From positions 1 through 64,000 of the forward strand of contig JADFUC010000174.1 of the NCBI GenBank assembly GCA_019722365.1: DNA of 64,000 bases, written 5' to 3'. Numbering within the stretch: the stretch's first letter is position 1; every line of letters begins with the position of its first letter. The DNA comes from Lithospermum erythrorhizon. Its lineage: Eukaryota; Streptophyta; Magnoliopsida; Boraginales; Boraginaceae. Under the pieces are notes generated by a model that had not been told where the DNA came from, did not search any database, and saw only the letters and a list, made by a program, of their open reading frames with translations. Below, in pieces: positions 35,870-48,106 of the stretch. The translations under genes were made by a program, and so were the position numbers.

Positions 35870-38800
35870 ATGGATATTGGTGAGATTCTTGGAGACTCTA
35901 GGGTGGCAATGAACTTTCCCACAAAGAGTGCAATTTATGTATGGGGATACAATCAATCTGGGCAAACTGGTAGAAGGGGCCAAGAAAAGAGTTTGAGAAT
36001 CCCAAGACAGCTTCCACCCGAGCTTTTTGGATGCCCCGTTGGAGGGAATTCGAGATGGTTGGACATTTCTTGTGGGCGAGAGCATACCGCTGCAGTGGCG
36101 TCCGATGGATCGATTTTTACTTGGGGTTAGACCCTTTTCACTCGAGCGTTTTAGCATTGTTATTGAAGTGTTAAATTTGTTGATTGTTTACTTATGGAAT
36201 CTGAACTCTGATTATTGATGTAGCTTTTGGGAATTATTAGTATTAGTGTTTTCATTAATATTTTGTTTGCAAATGTGTTACTTCTCATATTTCGATTTCG
36301 TAACTAGTAAGATATATCCTTCTCCTTTGTACATGGATAATGTGAGCATTTGAGCATTTCGAGGTCCGTATATGGTACGGAGTATATTGGTATTTGGTTG
36401 TGTTAAGCATGTGTGAACCTTGGCAAGGGGAGACTTTGATAAACCGGGTTGGGAAATAGAAACAAATTTAGTGCCGCCTTATAAACAATTGGTTGAAACT
36501 AGTAGTTCAGCTTACTATAATCTGACCTATGATTTTCAAAGTGAGATGTAGGTTGTAACAATTTTCATCCAGTGACCTTATTGTTGTGCCATGTTGGAGT
36601 ACTATTATCTCTGCTTTTATTGCCTACCAATTCAATTTCAAATACAAATTTTATTTTTGCTGTTGTGTATTCAGTTTCATATTTAAGGAATCTAATCGTC
36701 TCCATGTTACGATACTCGGGCTAATCTGGCATGAGGGGAGAATGACATAGTACTTTCTGATAGGAAGAAGATACAAAAAGCTAATTAAAGTAGTTGATTT
36801 AGATGGAGATATATTTTCCATTTTAAATTCCTACACGTCTTTGGGTGTTCTTTTAGCATATATATTCTTTAAAGGTTTTCTCGATAAGAATGTCCATTTG
36901 CAAGTTTATTGCAGAGGTTGCTAAGGAAAACCCTGACTATGGATTATTGAAGCTGCTATTTAAATGCGATAGTGCCTTAGTGGAGCTAGATCTAATCAGA
37001 AATTGCCTCTCTTTTTTTTTCCCTTTATAATCACGTCAAGAAAGTTCTGTATACTAATATTTTAGCAAAATTTCTCACTTCCTTTTTAAGAGATTATCTC
37101 AATACGCTCCATTGTTGTTGTTTTACAATAGCAATAATGATTTCATTTCTCTTGCATTTGTCTATACTTATCAGTTAGTATGCCATTGTCTTCCAGTTAG
37201 TATGCCATTGTCTTCGCTATGTGTCTATGGAATTTTTGGCAGATCAGTCTATTAACAAGGGGGCAACCTGCATTTCACTTAAGATGAGCATGACATGTTA
37301 GCATCTTCTATAGTGAATTGCCTGAGTCCACATATACTTGTTGTTCCATTCTTTCTGCTTTCTAGCATTCTTAAAAGAAATATTTCTTCTTTTTTTCTTC
37401 CAGGAGCAAACGAGTTTGGTCAGCTGGGGGATGGAACTGAAACTGGTCGAAAATATCCTATGAAAGTAAAACAGTTGCAGACTGAGTTTGTGATATCTGT
37501 TTCCTGCGGAGCCCATTGTACTGCTGCTATTGCAGAACCACGTGAAAATGATGGAACCACTTCAACTAGAAGACTATGGGTGTGGGGACAGAATCAGGTT
37601 ATCATCAATATACTTATTAAACCGTATCCTTGAAGTTATTCTTTTGAATGGTTATCATTTACTATATATAATTTTTGTCTTTACAGAATTCAAATTATCC
37701 TCGACTGTTTTGGGGTGCCTTCACTGCAAACACGGTAGCCTTTGTACCCTCAGTATTGAATTTATTGTAGAAGTATCCATTATTATAGCAAATTTCCTGC
37801 CAAGAGGTGTTTGTTGAGTTTGGAATATTTGTTACCTTTTGTATTTGAATGATCGTGACTTTTCATAACAACTAAGAAAAGTGGTTGACTTTCTATAAAT
37901 GTGTTATTATACTCTTTGTTTAAAGTTAAATAATAGTATTAGTAGAAACATAAGGGTAAACAAATAGAATGTAGCAAATTTGCTACATGTAACGGTAAGT
38001 GTTCTAAATGGTAAAAATAAGGAGATGGGTCATTATTCTTACACAACTTATTTTGGAAAAGTCCATCATTCGAATAAAAATGTAGGAAGTACTTAGTTGT
38101 GTGCGCTCCTAGTTGTATGCGAGCGATATTTAGTACATATCTCATTGAACTACGTTTGACATTCTCTTTGTATTATTTACCAGTTAAGCCGAGTGTAGTA
38201 TGAACTAATTTTTGCTGGCTTGTGATATTTCTGATCCTCAGCAGAATGAATAATATTTACTGTTGCATACAGTCTTCTCAGTTTTGAAGTGCTTCTCAAA
38301 TTCACAAGCCGTAACAGCTAACCCCGTAATAACTTATCTACTTTGATCCATTTGATCTAGGTTGTTTGCCAAGTCGCATGCGGGGCTGTTCATGTTGTTG
38401 CTTTGTCAGAAGATGGCTTGGTACAAGCTTGGGGTATTGTGACTTTTCTTTTTAATTATACCATGTGTGTGTTATCATCTTAACTTGGTATACCAAATCT
38501 AGTCCATCCTTCACAATCATGGTGATTCAAGTGTGCAAAGATTGAAATGTACGCACAGTATAACTTTTTATGGTATATGCAGCTCCAGAAATGTACACAA
38601 AGTATAACTTTTTTTGCCATTTATTCATTAAAAACTTTTGACTGATCTGGTACACTAGGGTATAATGAATATGGTCAGCTTGGAAGAGGTGTCACCAGTG
38701 AAGGTCTTCAGGGGGCTCAAATAATAGATGGTTATTCTAGATTTCTTGACGAGCCCCCTGAGATGGTAAAGATCATCAAAGTAGCATCTGGAGAGTACCA

Positions 38801-41123
38801 CACTGCGGCAATTTCCGAGATGGGCGAGGTGTAAGTGTTTAAGGACCTTTTTTATGGAGAAAAGATTATTGTTGGAATATGAAACAATTGTAGTCTTCTG
38901 TGAGTGTGGTTATATAGGGGGGAGGGGATTTTAGAGTAGCTAGAACCACTCCCTCTCATCTCTTTTAGGAAACACTGAGATTTGTTATATATGTGTTATG
39001 GGGTTGACATTTCTGGACGATCAACAAAGATATTCCTCACTAGATTAACACTTTCACTAGTCGAGCCTTGTAAATACCTGTGTTTCTCATATACTAGTTG
39101 GGTGGGGAAGGAAGGGGAGGAGAAGAACCTTGCATTCACTTTGTTTAGTAAAAGTAAGAGGGAAGTGAAGGGAAAAGTAACAGGGAAGGCCCCTCCCAAT
39201 TTCACTTAAATTGTGAGAGGGGGGTATTTGTTAATGGTGTAAAGGGAGGCAGATTGAACTACGGAATCCTTGAACCCTCCCTCTTTCCATGTGTACTAAA
39301 CAAACCCTAATTACTTGGTTTTCAAATGGAACATGAATTAGATATATAAAACAGGGCATTACCTTATGGAGCTTCAAGTATCATAACGAGAGCAACATCC
39401 TAAAACACTGTTTTTATGGATGGTTTATGGGTTTTTACAAGTTGTTAGCCCCTTATTATATGTTTAATCTAACTTATTAAGATCTACATAGTATTTGAAA
39501 TAACTTCATTGCAATTTAATCACTTTTTTTACCTGCACTTGGGAAGAAATAACTTCTATGAAGTCCAACATTCTTTTGTGTATATGTGGCAACATTTTCT
39601 ATAACTTTTAGTGACTGTGCGAGAAAAGCTTTCTTTTATGCTCATACAAGCTCTAGAAAAGCTCTAAAAAATGCTTAGCCAAACACTTTATATGTCGAGA
39701 TTGCCATATCAACTTCTGATGTTTCGTCATCTGTAAGAGCACTGATATTCACAATCAAAATGACAGTTAATGAGTAGGTGCTACTTAATTTACTTTTGAC
39801 GAGTTAGGTGTTTGGAAGATAAATCTCCATTTACCCATAACTCTATTTCTGCCCTCCAGATGAAGTATATTAAGGATTATAAAGCTTCCCTTAAGTTTTT
39901 AAAAATCCCATCAAGATGTGTGTGTATTTTCATTGATCAACGTTTTGTGGTTCTGTTTTCTTTTAAATCCCCCATTTACTTTGAATCCGATTGAAGTATC
40001 GAACTGATCTGTCTATTCATGAAAAAATGATTTATCACACCAATTGTTTGGATGCTGCCCTAATTAAGTTGTGAAAGGGGGGGTTGCTGATGTATCTCTT
40101 ATAAAACAGAGCCCACAGGAATATTTTCTACCCAACCCTAGTCATCTAACTTCTGCAGTTCTCCCTTTTATGACCAGAGAGAAAAAAGAGAGAAGAATTA
40201 TCTTTTGTTGTTATGTGACAGATATACTTGGGGACTTGGCAGTATGGGTCAACTTGGCCACTGTTCTCTTCAATCTGGTGACAAAGAACTTACACCCAGG
40301 CGTGTGGTTTCCCTAGATGGAACTGTCATCAAGGACGTGGCATGTGGTGGAGTCCACACATGTGCTGTGACAGAGAAAGGTGGTCTTTATGCATGGGGCG
40401 GAGGTCAGGCAGGGCAGTTAGGCCTTGGTCCCCAAAACGGAATCTTCTCTTGTGTAGCTAGAGATTCAGAGATGATGCTCCGTAATATACCTATTTTAGT
40501 CGTCCCTAATGGTGTGCAACTAGTTGCTTGTGGACATTCTCACACTCTCATTTCTACTAAAGATGGTAGAATTCATGGATGGGGTTACAATAGTTATGGT
40601 CAGGCAGCTAATGAGAAATCTACATATGCATGGTATCCCTCACCAGTTGATTGGTAAGATCTGAAAGTAATTAATTGTTTAGATGTTCTCCATGTTTGTT
40701 TTTAATCTGCTCATACAAAATGTATACATTGGTGCGTCGGAGAGGTGCGTAAGTTGGCTGCTGGTGGTGGTCATTCATCAGTGTTAACAGATGCTTGTTC
40801 CTTGAAGGAATTATGCGAGTTCAAGCTGGCTGACAGCGTTAATCTTGCAAATGCTGCAGTGATTGAAGACATTGCTTCAAGAACTGGATCAGATGCTTTA
40901 GCTCGTCTTTGTGAAAGATTAAGGTTTGTTACCATCTCTTAATAATTTGTTCAATCCGAGTTCTTGGTTTCTACATTTTGCCATTGTTTGAGCAAAATAT
41001 CTCACTAGACTTTCATTTAGCATCTGAGATCAAATGCTAGTCGTGACATTCATATGCATCTGCAGGGAACATTTGATTAATGGTGGCGATGATAGCTATG
41101 ACGGTAAAGAATTTACCACGTAG
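35870..41123 (+). CDS. RCC1-repeat family protein, 8 coding exons, 474 aa
   Basis: Exons are 35870-36125, 37404-37597, 37687-37734, 38361-38433, 38659-38830, 40222-40653, 40732-40923 and 41066-41123. Joined, they give one open frame of 474 residues. Seven beta-propeller repeats are visible, each with a WG after the strand and a CG-x-x-HT type turn: CGREHT, CGAHCT, CGAVHV, SGEYHT, CGGVHT, CGHSHT and GGGHSS. Repeat starts include YVWGYNQSGQ, ANEFGQLGDG, YNEYGQLGRG and LGSMGQLGH. A helical tail from about residue 405 has LKELCEFKLA and LARLCERLREHL. RCC1 propellers act as interaction platforms, for example as exchange factors or chromatin binders; the partner here is unknown. I see no UVR8-type GWRHT core, so it should not be called UVR8. 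The intron between exons 6 and 7 ends in TG rather than AG. All other introns are GT-AG. Confidence 0.93.
40654..40731 (+). other. Intron with canonical GT donor and TG acceptor
   Basis: The donor is TTG|GTAAGA at 40653/40654. The only junction that keeps the conserved WCVGEVRKLAAGGG reading frame ends the intron at ...TACATTG (40731) with the exon starting GTGCGTCGG. There is no AG in the last 40 bases. The next AG sites, at 40743 and 40745, would give a stop or a wrong frame. Either this is a rare TG 3' splice site or a single base is wrong in the assembly. Confidence 0.7.
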
Positions 41124-43559
41124 AGGCATTCGTTGGTTTCTATAGCCAAATAGTTGTAACTGTTATGTATCATTTGTTGCTCTGTATCAGAAACTGTCAT
41201 TATAAACATCAACAAGTTAGAAGTACTTAAGTTATATAGTAGGGTCAACCCAAATAGGGTAATAACCCATTGATGGGTTAATATTAGTCAGGATTTAATT
41301 GAAGGTTGTAAATGGTATTATTGCATCTTGTTGATGGAGATTTGCATATTTCTGTAGAAAATATTGCTATAATAACATTGTTTGTCCGTAAATCTATATA
41401 CATACATTAGCACTTTGGATATTGTTTTATTGTTTACCTTAATATATGCCCACAAGTGCAGAAGCAAAGATAAAAGACAAGGGGAAGTGTAGTGGATCTC
41501 TCGAAAGAAAAAAGAAAGAAAGAGAAGCTTACTTCCTATAGTCTCATCCCGAAAAGACATCACGCCGTAAGGTTGTTTCTAATGGAAGCTTCTCTTTATG
41601 CTTGTTTAGGCGCAAGTCTTTTTTAGAAGGGGTGGGGCGTGATGTTGAAAGGCGCCGAGGATGTATCCCCATAAGCATGAAGAAGCCAAGGGAGATTCTT
41701 TATTCCCATTTTACACCACCATGTTTACCGAAAGCAGATAAGGAGGTAGTTATTGGAACCCCTTTATTTAAGGCAAAATTCGAGGAGGGGGAGGGTTCAG
41801 AGTCATGCTGAATGGGGTGACAGATGAGGGAATAACAATGATTGCTTTTTCAGTGAAAGAGGAAGTCTCATCCGATGTCTGATAGCTTATTCATTACATT
41901 AAGGTTACCCTAACAACATCAATGCTCCTCTACATGTCTCTTCTAAAAGAATCTTGAATCCAGGGAGGGACGCTACAAAGATCCAGACCTATCGCCGTTG
42001 CAGTCATTTATTCCACTTATTTGGAAGTGGGCGCGTGAAGATTGGGGATCCGTTTCCCTTATTTGTTTTCTCATTGTAAGAGTCGAATGGATCACTTGTA
42101 AGATGCATGGCCGGGTAATGCGCAATATCTAACGCTCCATCTCGTAAGTCGTAATGAGGTGCGTCGTTGCATTAGGGTATATACGTGGTGAGTTACAATA
42201 GAGAGAGAGGCAAACAGATGAGGACTAAACTACTATACGCAGTCGTATGTTGTATAGTGTGACAATAGTTCTATGCAGAATCTGCTCTCCCGAATACAAA
42301 ATGAACAAGAAAAACAAGAAGACCTACAGCTATGAAGATATTGCTCAAGAGATGGTTCTTGCTACAAGACATCGAAAATGTGGAGTAGTCTTCTTGATCA
42401 CCACCATGTAAAAACCTGCTCATGGCTTTTTGTAACTTGGGTTTTGCATTTCACACTTATTTGAATCTGAATATAAATTATGAAAATGCCTGAGACAAAA
42501 AAGGTTGAAGCTCCAAGTTGGAATATGTTATTCGCAATGGAAAAGCTTGAGGGGGCATTTGTTTTCCTTGTATTCACAAGCAACTTTCTTCCTCCTGTCT
42601 TGTTGAGATATACTGAGCTTTGGAATTCCCATCTAACAAGAAGTCCCGGAAATCTACCTATAAAAGGTGATTATGAATTGTTATTCAAGAAATGACTTGA
42701 TATTGATGAACATTAAAGTTATTTGCCTCATCCTTAACCTTGCCATGTTGTTATTAGTGAAGCAATGGGAAAAGATAAAATGGATACTAACATTATCAAT
42801 CTTCATGAATAATCTTTTTTATCATGAATAATCTTTTAATTATATTATAAAAATACAAAAAGAAATAATATTATAAAATTATTTTTCAAAAACTAACTAG
42901 TCAAAATGATATAATTAAAAGAAGTTAAAGCGTCAATTAATTTTAACGTAATAGTATAATTTCAAAACTCACTTGTTTAACATATCACTTTTCTCTTCGT
43001 TTTGTAATTATCCTTTGCCATAATTTTTTACTTTTTTTTTTCAAAAATCGGCCGCATAGTGACAAACACTCGATCCCGCTATAGTTATTATAATTTTCAC
43101 TTTTCCGTAATTATACATACAATTTCAATTCCCAACTTACAAATTTTAGTAATCACTTATGAAAACTTAAGTTGACTTTAAAATTATTTTTTTTTCTAAG
43201 TGGGTTGCTCCCATAAAGTGAGTTTCTTTTAAAGTAAATCACTATTTGTGTTCTTAATCCTCGTTAAAGGTGTATCTATAAAAAAATCATATTTTGTTAT
43301 ATATAGCAGTAAAGTAAAGGACAAAGAAATAATAGATAAGGAGGATTATTTTATTGTTTTTTTGTTATTGTGTTGTATCTGTCTAGAGTAGTGTCTATTA
43401 TAAGAGCACCACGATATATAATACATAGTAATTACTTGGTAAATAAATAAAAAAACTGGTAAGCAAAATACTTTAATAACTTCCTAAGCAATTTATCTTC
43501 TTTCTTGGTGGACAAGACATCCATAATATTTTCATAGCGCTCATGGATGTCACAATTAA
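41124..43559. other. 3' flank of the RCC1 gene and spacer with unassigned open frames
   Basis: A perfect 8-bp inverted repeat, TAACCCAT-tg-ATGGGTTA, lies at 41263-41280. Two plus-strand open frames have protein-like composition but no family I recognise: 41602-41811 (69 aa, basic start, ending in an acidic GEGSESC) and 42480-42695 (71 aa, with a hydrophobic FVFLVFTSNFLPPVLL stretch). They could be decayed exons of a captured or ancient gene. From 42800 to 43500 the sequence is AT-rich with nothing seen. Confidence 0.4.
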
Positions 43560-44520
43560 CTAAAATATCTCTCTCGTTAAAACCTTACTAGGCAAAACCC
43601 GTCTGAGGGATAAAAAATCCAATGAAGGAAAAAATGCGTGTATTCTCAGCATGCGCTTATAATGTTGCTTCATTAAAACCTTACTCGGGAAGAAATCATT
43701 TTGGGACAAAACCTTGATTGAGGAAAAAGGGAGTACAAGCAGCATTAACTCCCTGTGACCCAAATCAACACGGCATCCATGAGTGAAGTAGTCCCGTACT
43801 TTTGAGGATAACTTTTCGAATGTTGAGGTAGGGAGTGAGGATTTAGTGAATATATACGCAGTTATCACAAGATCGGCGGAGTGGGGTTTGGACGTCGATT
43901 TACGCGAATTCTTTTTGAGATCATGGAGTGAAGAGAATTTTGGTGAAATAAGTTTTGTTACATCTCCTTTGATATATCGCCGTTTAAGCTGCATTACTGG
44001 CCATACTTGAGAATCATCTTACATCTGAGGATCGTGAGGACCAATTTTTTAGATACTAATCCCACACGTATTTTGGATATGATGGATCCACAGAGTTCTT
44101 TGCCAAACTTCATTCGCGACTTGCCGTGTATTGCCCGATATTCGGCATGGTTAAGTGATGTAAAATTTGAAATAGTTTGTTTTACTTAGATAAAGCGCGA
44201 TAGCCGTTCCACCGCTAGTGAATAAATATCCGATATGTGATCTTCCATTATGGGGATCGAGATAGATATCCTTTGTCGGCGTATCGATTAGCTCGATTTA
44301 GGAGGTATTTGAATAAGAGCCGATCCATTATCCATTTTACCTCAAGGTATCGAAGGATTTGTTTAACTCCGTTTCAACTAGTACTTGTGATGCAAAACTA
44401 TATCTTGCTAATATAGATTAACAACATATGATATACAGTCTTGTATGGTAGCGAATACATTAATTAACTTGATAAGCGCTTAAATAAGACTTGGGACAGT
44501 AGTTCTTCATTGTTTTCTCT
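43560..44520 (-). pseudogene. Copia pol C-terminal relic (RNase H end), minus strand
   Basis: On the minus strand, 44400-44200 gives segments like LARYS and then DPHNGRSHIGYLFTSGGTAI, the start of copia RNase H (DPHKxRSQTGYxFTxGGTAISW). 44120-44060 gives LWIHHIQNTCG. 43994-43830 reads YIKGDVTKLISPKF and then FTKSSLPTSTFEKL, the well-conserved end of copia pol. After it come repeated ACCTTACT and AAGGTTTT tracts (43570-43740) that commonly precede the 3' LTR. Frameshifts make it non-functional. The 3' LTR is not recognised nearby. Confidence 0.85.
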
Positions 44521-45361
44521 GGACTGAATGGGTCTTTGTTAAAATCTAGTGACCTCACGCGACCATCAAAAGTGATTGTGCGGCCATTCTTAACAATGGC
44601 CGTTATGCTAAGAAGCCACATCTAGCCTATAAGTACAATTTGAACGGCATTCAAAAGTTCATTTGGAAGCTCGTTCAAGGGGTCATTTTGCCCACGAATA
44701 ATCAAGCCTCGGAGCTTACTTTCGTACATGCTTTTGTTACGTGGGCTATTGTGAATGGGGTTAACGTTAATCTCATGCCGATTACCTACGGCAATATTAA
44801 CTATCAAAGAAACAGCTACATTATGGGATGATACTCTCCTATTTGTTGGTCAAGCTGCCAAGGTGTTCCCGTTTTAGAAAATCGACCAAATCATACGTAT
44901 TGAAGGACACCATGATATGTAGACAATCTGCTTGCCGAGGGTTGTATACTTCTTAGAGGAGATGAGTTCTTTGCTAAATTGGGAAGTTTTTTGAGAGAGA
45001 TTTAGGAGTTTTGATGGATGATATATGGTGGATTCGATAGATGTCACGCTCAGGTTACGCCCCGCTGGGGATGGTTTACCACAGTACAGGGGAGCCAGCT
45101 ATCCTGACCCGGTTTTGTTCACTCGACCAAAGCAAAGTCATCTAGAAATGGATCATCCGATCAGGCTTTCCTAAGTCAATGAGCTTGACATGTTAGCCGT
45201 ATTGTCGGTGAGATGGGGGCAAATATGCGAGGGCGGTCACGAGGATGAGAAGCGAAGGTGCGAAGAAGAGAAGGGAAAGAGATCTGAGGGGATGAGGCTT
45301 GGGATAGATAAATGCGACTCGGCGAGGTTGAGGATATGAGGTTGACAAATGCGAGGGATAC
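44521..45361. other. Repeat-like spacer, no gene assigned
   Basis: It may hold earlier parts of the minus-strand copia pol, but I cannot match motifs. A GA-rich stretch runs over 45200-45360. Confidence 0.45.
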
Positions 45362-46390
45362 TGTTGGAAATCAATAAAGGGGTGATTAATTTATTATGCC
45401 GTTGCGACAATTGTGCATCATTAATTTACGGTTAGGTTAAATGTGATTATCAAAACTTAGTGTTCAACTTAGTAATTGTATATTACTAGTGTGGAGTTCT
45501 CATGATAATTTAAGGGGTTATGGCGATTCTTTAAAGTCTTTACTCATTAATGCGTTATAATAATAGTAATGGTGGTCAATTATTATTATACAACTTACTA
45601 TTATCCCCAACTGAAAGTCCATAGCCTTGTCTGATGGCGTTGAGTTATATTTTCATGTATGAAATTAAAGAGAATTATATAATTGAGAAATGTATTTTTT
45701 CAATTACACAAAGGGTTCTACATTTTATGTAGAATATTGATTAACAAATAAGTCCAATTAAATAGTTGACTTTAATTGATTCAAGTAATTTAGTATTGCT
45801 CGTAAGCTTGAAAGATTATTGATATTGACTCGTACTATTTAATTAAAGCAATTAAATAGTTCGAAATTAGCAACTCGTTAGTGTCTTAGCGAACTGGCAG
45901 GAGTTAACGAGTCAGTATCTTTGCCGGGTTCAACACATCGAGGAACTTTGTTTTTAACATGCACTTTTATATAAAACGAAACTTTAGGGTTTTTCATCAT
46001 AAGTTTTTGAGAAAGGGGTACATCCTGAAACCCTAAAAAGTTTAGCCCCCCTTGGCGAGAAATTCTCCCAAGAATTTTTGGGGTTTTTGGTTTGTTAAAT
46101 CGCTTGTTTCTTGGCGTGGAATTAGTTCAGGTTGGCTCGCCGAGGTGGCGGGTAGGGAATATCATACGATTGATATTACGTGAGGCGAAGTCAAAATTCC
46201 ACGTTGGCGAATTTGAACCGTCAAGGAACTTAGTGGAATTTACTCATTGCAATGTAAGTACTCTGTTTATTAAATTATATTGTAAATATATATTTTTTAA
46301 TTTAAAATAATGTAGTATCTTGACTTTAAAGATCACTAGAATTATGGATTTGTATTTATACTCATATATCCGTAGAATTTTCCACATCAA
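45362..46390 (+). mobile_element. Copia LTR (probably solo)
   Basis: Starts TGTTGGAAATCAATAAAGG and runs about 1 kb to the GTAGAATTTTCCACA region. It is the same family as the LTRs near 8467 and at 1-145 and has diagnostic shared blocks (TTCTCATGATAATTTAAGGGG, TTTTTCATCATAAGTTTTTGAG, GGATTTGTATTTATACTCATA). No primer site or polypurine tract is seen next to it. The right edge is approximate and I found no clear target duplication. Confidence 0.75.
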
Positions 46391-47219
46391 TGCCTTGACC
46401 CCAGTGGCAGTTGTTAAGTCGAGATACAAAAAGAGAGGCGATGACAATAATTTGGAGGGATGGCGTATCAACATTGAAAGTGGACAATTATTCATGTACT
46501 TTTTAATTTCAAACAATTATAAATTTCTTTCATGTACTTGATATTGATAGGTTTGAATTTTTAATATGATTTGTGTTGTCGCATCGGTTATTTCAAACAT
46601 TTTAGTTTTTATGAAATTTGTACTTTGATTCTCAAATATTTTTAGTTTTGTGTGATTTATGTTTGTGTTGTCGCCAGGTGATTGACATATTAAGTATCGC
46701 GTTTATGCCTTTATTCTTGCCACGTTTCGCAGGTTGCCTTACAATCGTAGCGTGCTGCCTACGAGAATACAAAGCTGTGTTAAGCGGTGACACGTTTAAT
46801 ATAAGCGGTACCAGTTTAGTCGGTTGGAAATATATATATTTCAGGAATTTAGCGGTGCGTTTAATCCCCAAATAGTGCTTGGCGTTGTGATTTCAGCTGA
46901 GCCGGGCCGAATGCGGCGTCAAATTTTGGATGGGCTCGAGCGAGGGTCGTGGCTTTGGGATCAATCGCTCATTTGCATCAGTCAATTTCTTGATGGGCGA
47001 GGGCTGTTCGTGGGCCGCGTGGGCTGAGGCAGTCGAACCAGTCCTTTGGCGGGCCTTGGACGGACCACAAGGCCCAGTTCACAACCACCACTAACCTCAA
47101 CTACTGGTTCAAAGTGAGATGGAACAATTTCTTTAAGGGGTACAATCGAAATATTAAAATAAACCTATATTTATGTGTGCAAATAGGAGTACTATGACTT
47201 GACTAGTGATAGCCTTTGA
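46391..47219. other. Spacer upstream of the ATP synthase g gene
   Basis: Contains two imperfect copies of a GATTTGTGTTGTCGC-like segment (46560-46580 and 46650-46675). No coding content recognised. A short GC-richer stretch runs from 46880 to 47090. Confidence 0.5.
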
Positions 47220-48106
47220 TTTACTCTTTTTCTTTTTCGTTCGTTAACCCTTCAACAAGGTAGATCTCATCTCCTCTTGTTTCAATTCAATTTTCCATTT
47301 TCCAATTTTTTATTATTATTATTATTACTTTTAATGTTTTCCAATTCTCTAACTTAAACCTCAATTTGAGCTGAGTATAAATGCTTACAAACTAGATATA
47401 ATTGTGGTTTAATTTTATTATTTGAGTATTATTATTGTGGTTTAATTTTATTAGGTTGGTTATAGTTTTGATTTTCGTTGAATGTGGATGAACTTGATTT
47501 TGAAGATTTATTTGGTTTACAAAATGTAGGAAGAAATTAGCTTAAAGGTAGTGGTGGAACTAGGGCGAGGCGTAGGGGCATTCGTCCCTCCCTCTAATTT
47601 TTTAAAAAATAGTCGTCTACTATTGTTATACTATACATTTTTCGTAAAATTATTTTGTAGCCCCCCCCACCATATTTTTATTGTATTGTTATCTTCACCA
47701 CCCCTATATAAAAATTATAATTCCGAGTTCTGGTACTGCTTAAAGGTGGAAGAAATAAATTCCCTTATATTGACATGCTTACTTTATTAAATAAACCACC
47801 TTAGAATGAGTTTGGGTTTTTGTATTTCTGCATAAGAAATTGATTGCGTGAAAATATGACGAAATATGCAGAGCACTGTTTTTCTTAAGTAGGTTGCGAT
47901 GAGGTCGGTCTACATATAAGTGTTAAGCCCCAGAGTATGACCAGGAGTACATTCTATTATTTATTTTGAGTAGTTCCTCTCTCTCTGGATGTGTAATACA
48001 CTTTATTTTGGTTAATATTTTCTGTTATATAATGAATGTCGCCATTGAACAATCTGTTTCATGTAATTTGGAAATCGTGAATTTTGTAGGCTTTATTGGA
48101 GTCTTC
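47220..48106 (+). promoter_or_regulatory. Probable 5' leader with an intron for the subunit g gene
   Basis: A CT-rich stretch (47221-47285) contains CAACAAG|GTAGATCTC, a good donor, at about 47260. The acceptor TTTTGTAG lies at about 48082-48089, 17 bases before the ATG. A leader intron of roughly 0.8 kb is therefore likely, a common arrangement in plant housekeeping genes. No transcript evidence is available here. Confidence 0.5.

Noticed and set aside
35870..41123. Calling the RCC1-repeat gene UVR8
   Set aside because: The repeats are RCC1-type, but the Trp-bearing GWRHT motifs and C-terminal signature of UVR8 are not seen, and the C-terminal tail is of a different kind.
41263..41280. Perfect 8-bp inverted repeat after the RCC1 stop codon as a terminator hairpin
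   Set aside because: Plant RNA polymerase II genes do not end at such hairpins, and one short palindrome in AT-rich sequence is expected by chance.
47966..48106. Upstream in-frame ATG as the start of ATP synthase subunit g
   Set aside because: The extra 47 residues do not resemble the family, and an acceptor (TTTTGTAG) lies between the two ATGs, so the upstream part is probably intron.
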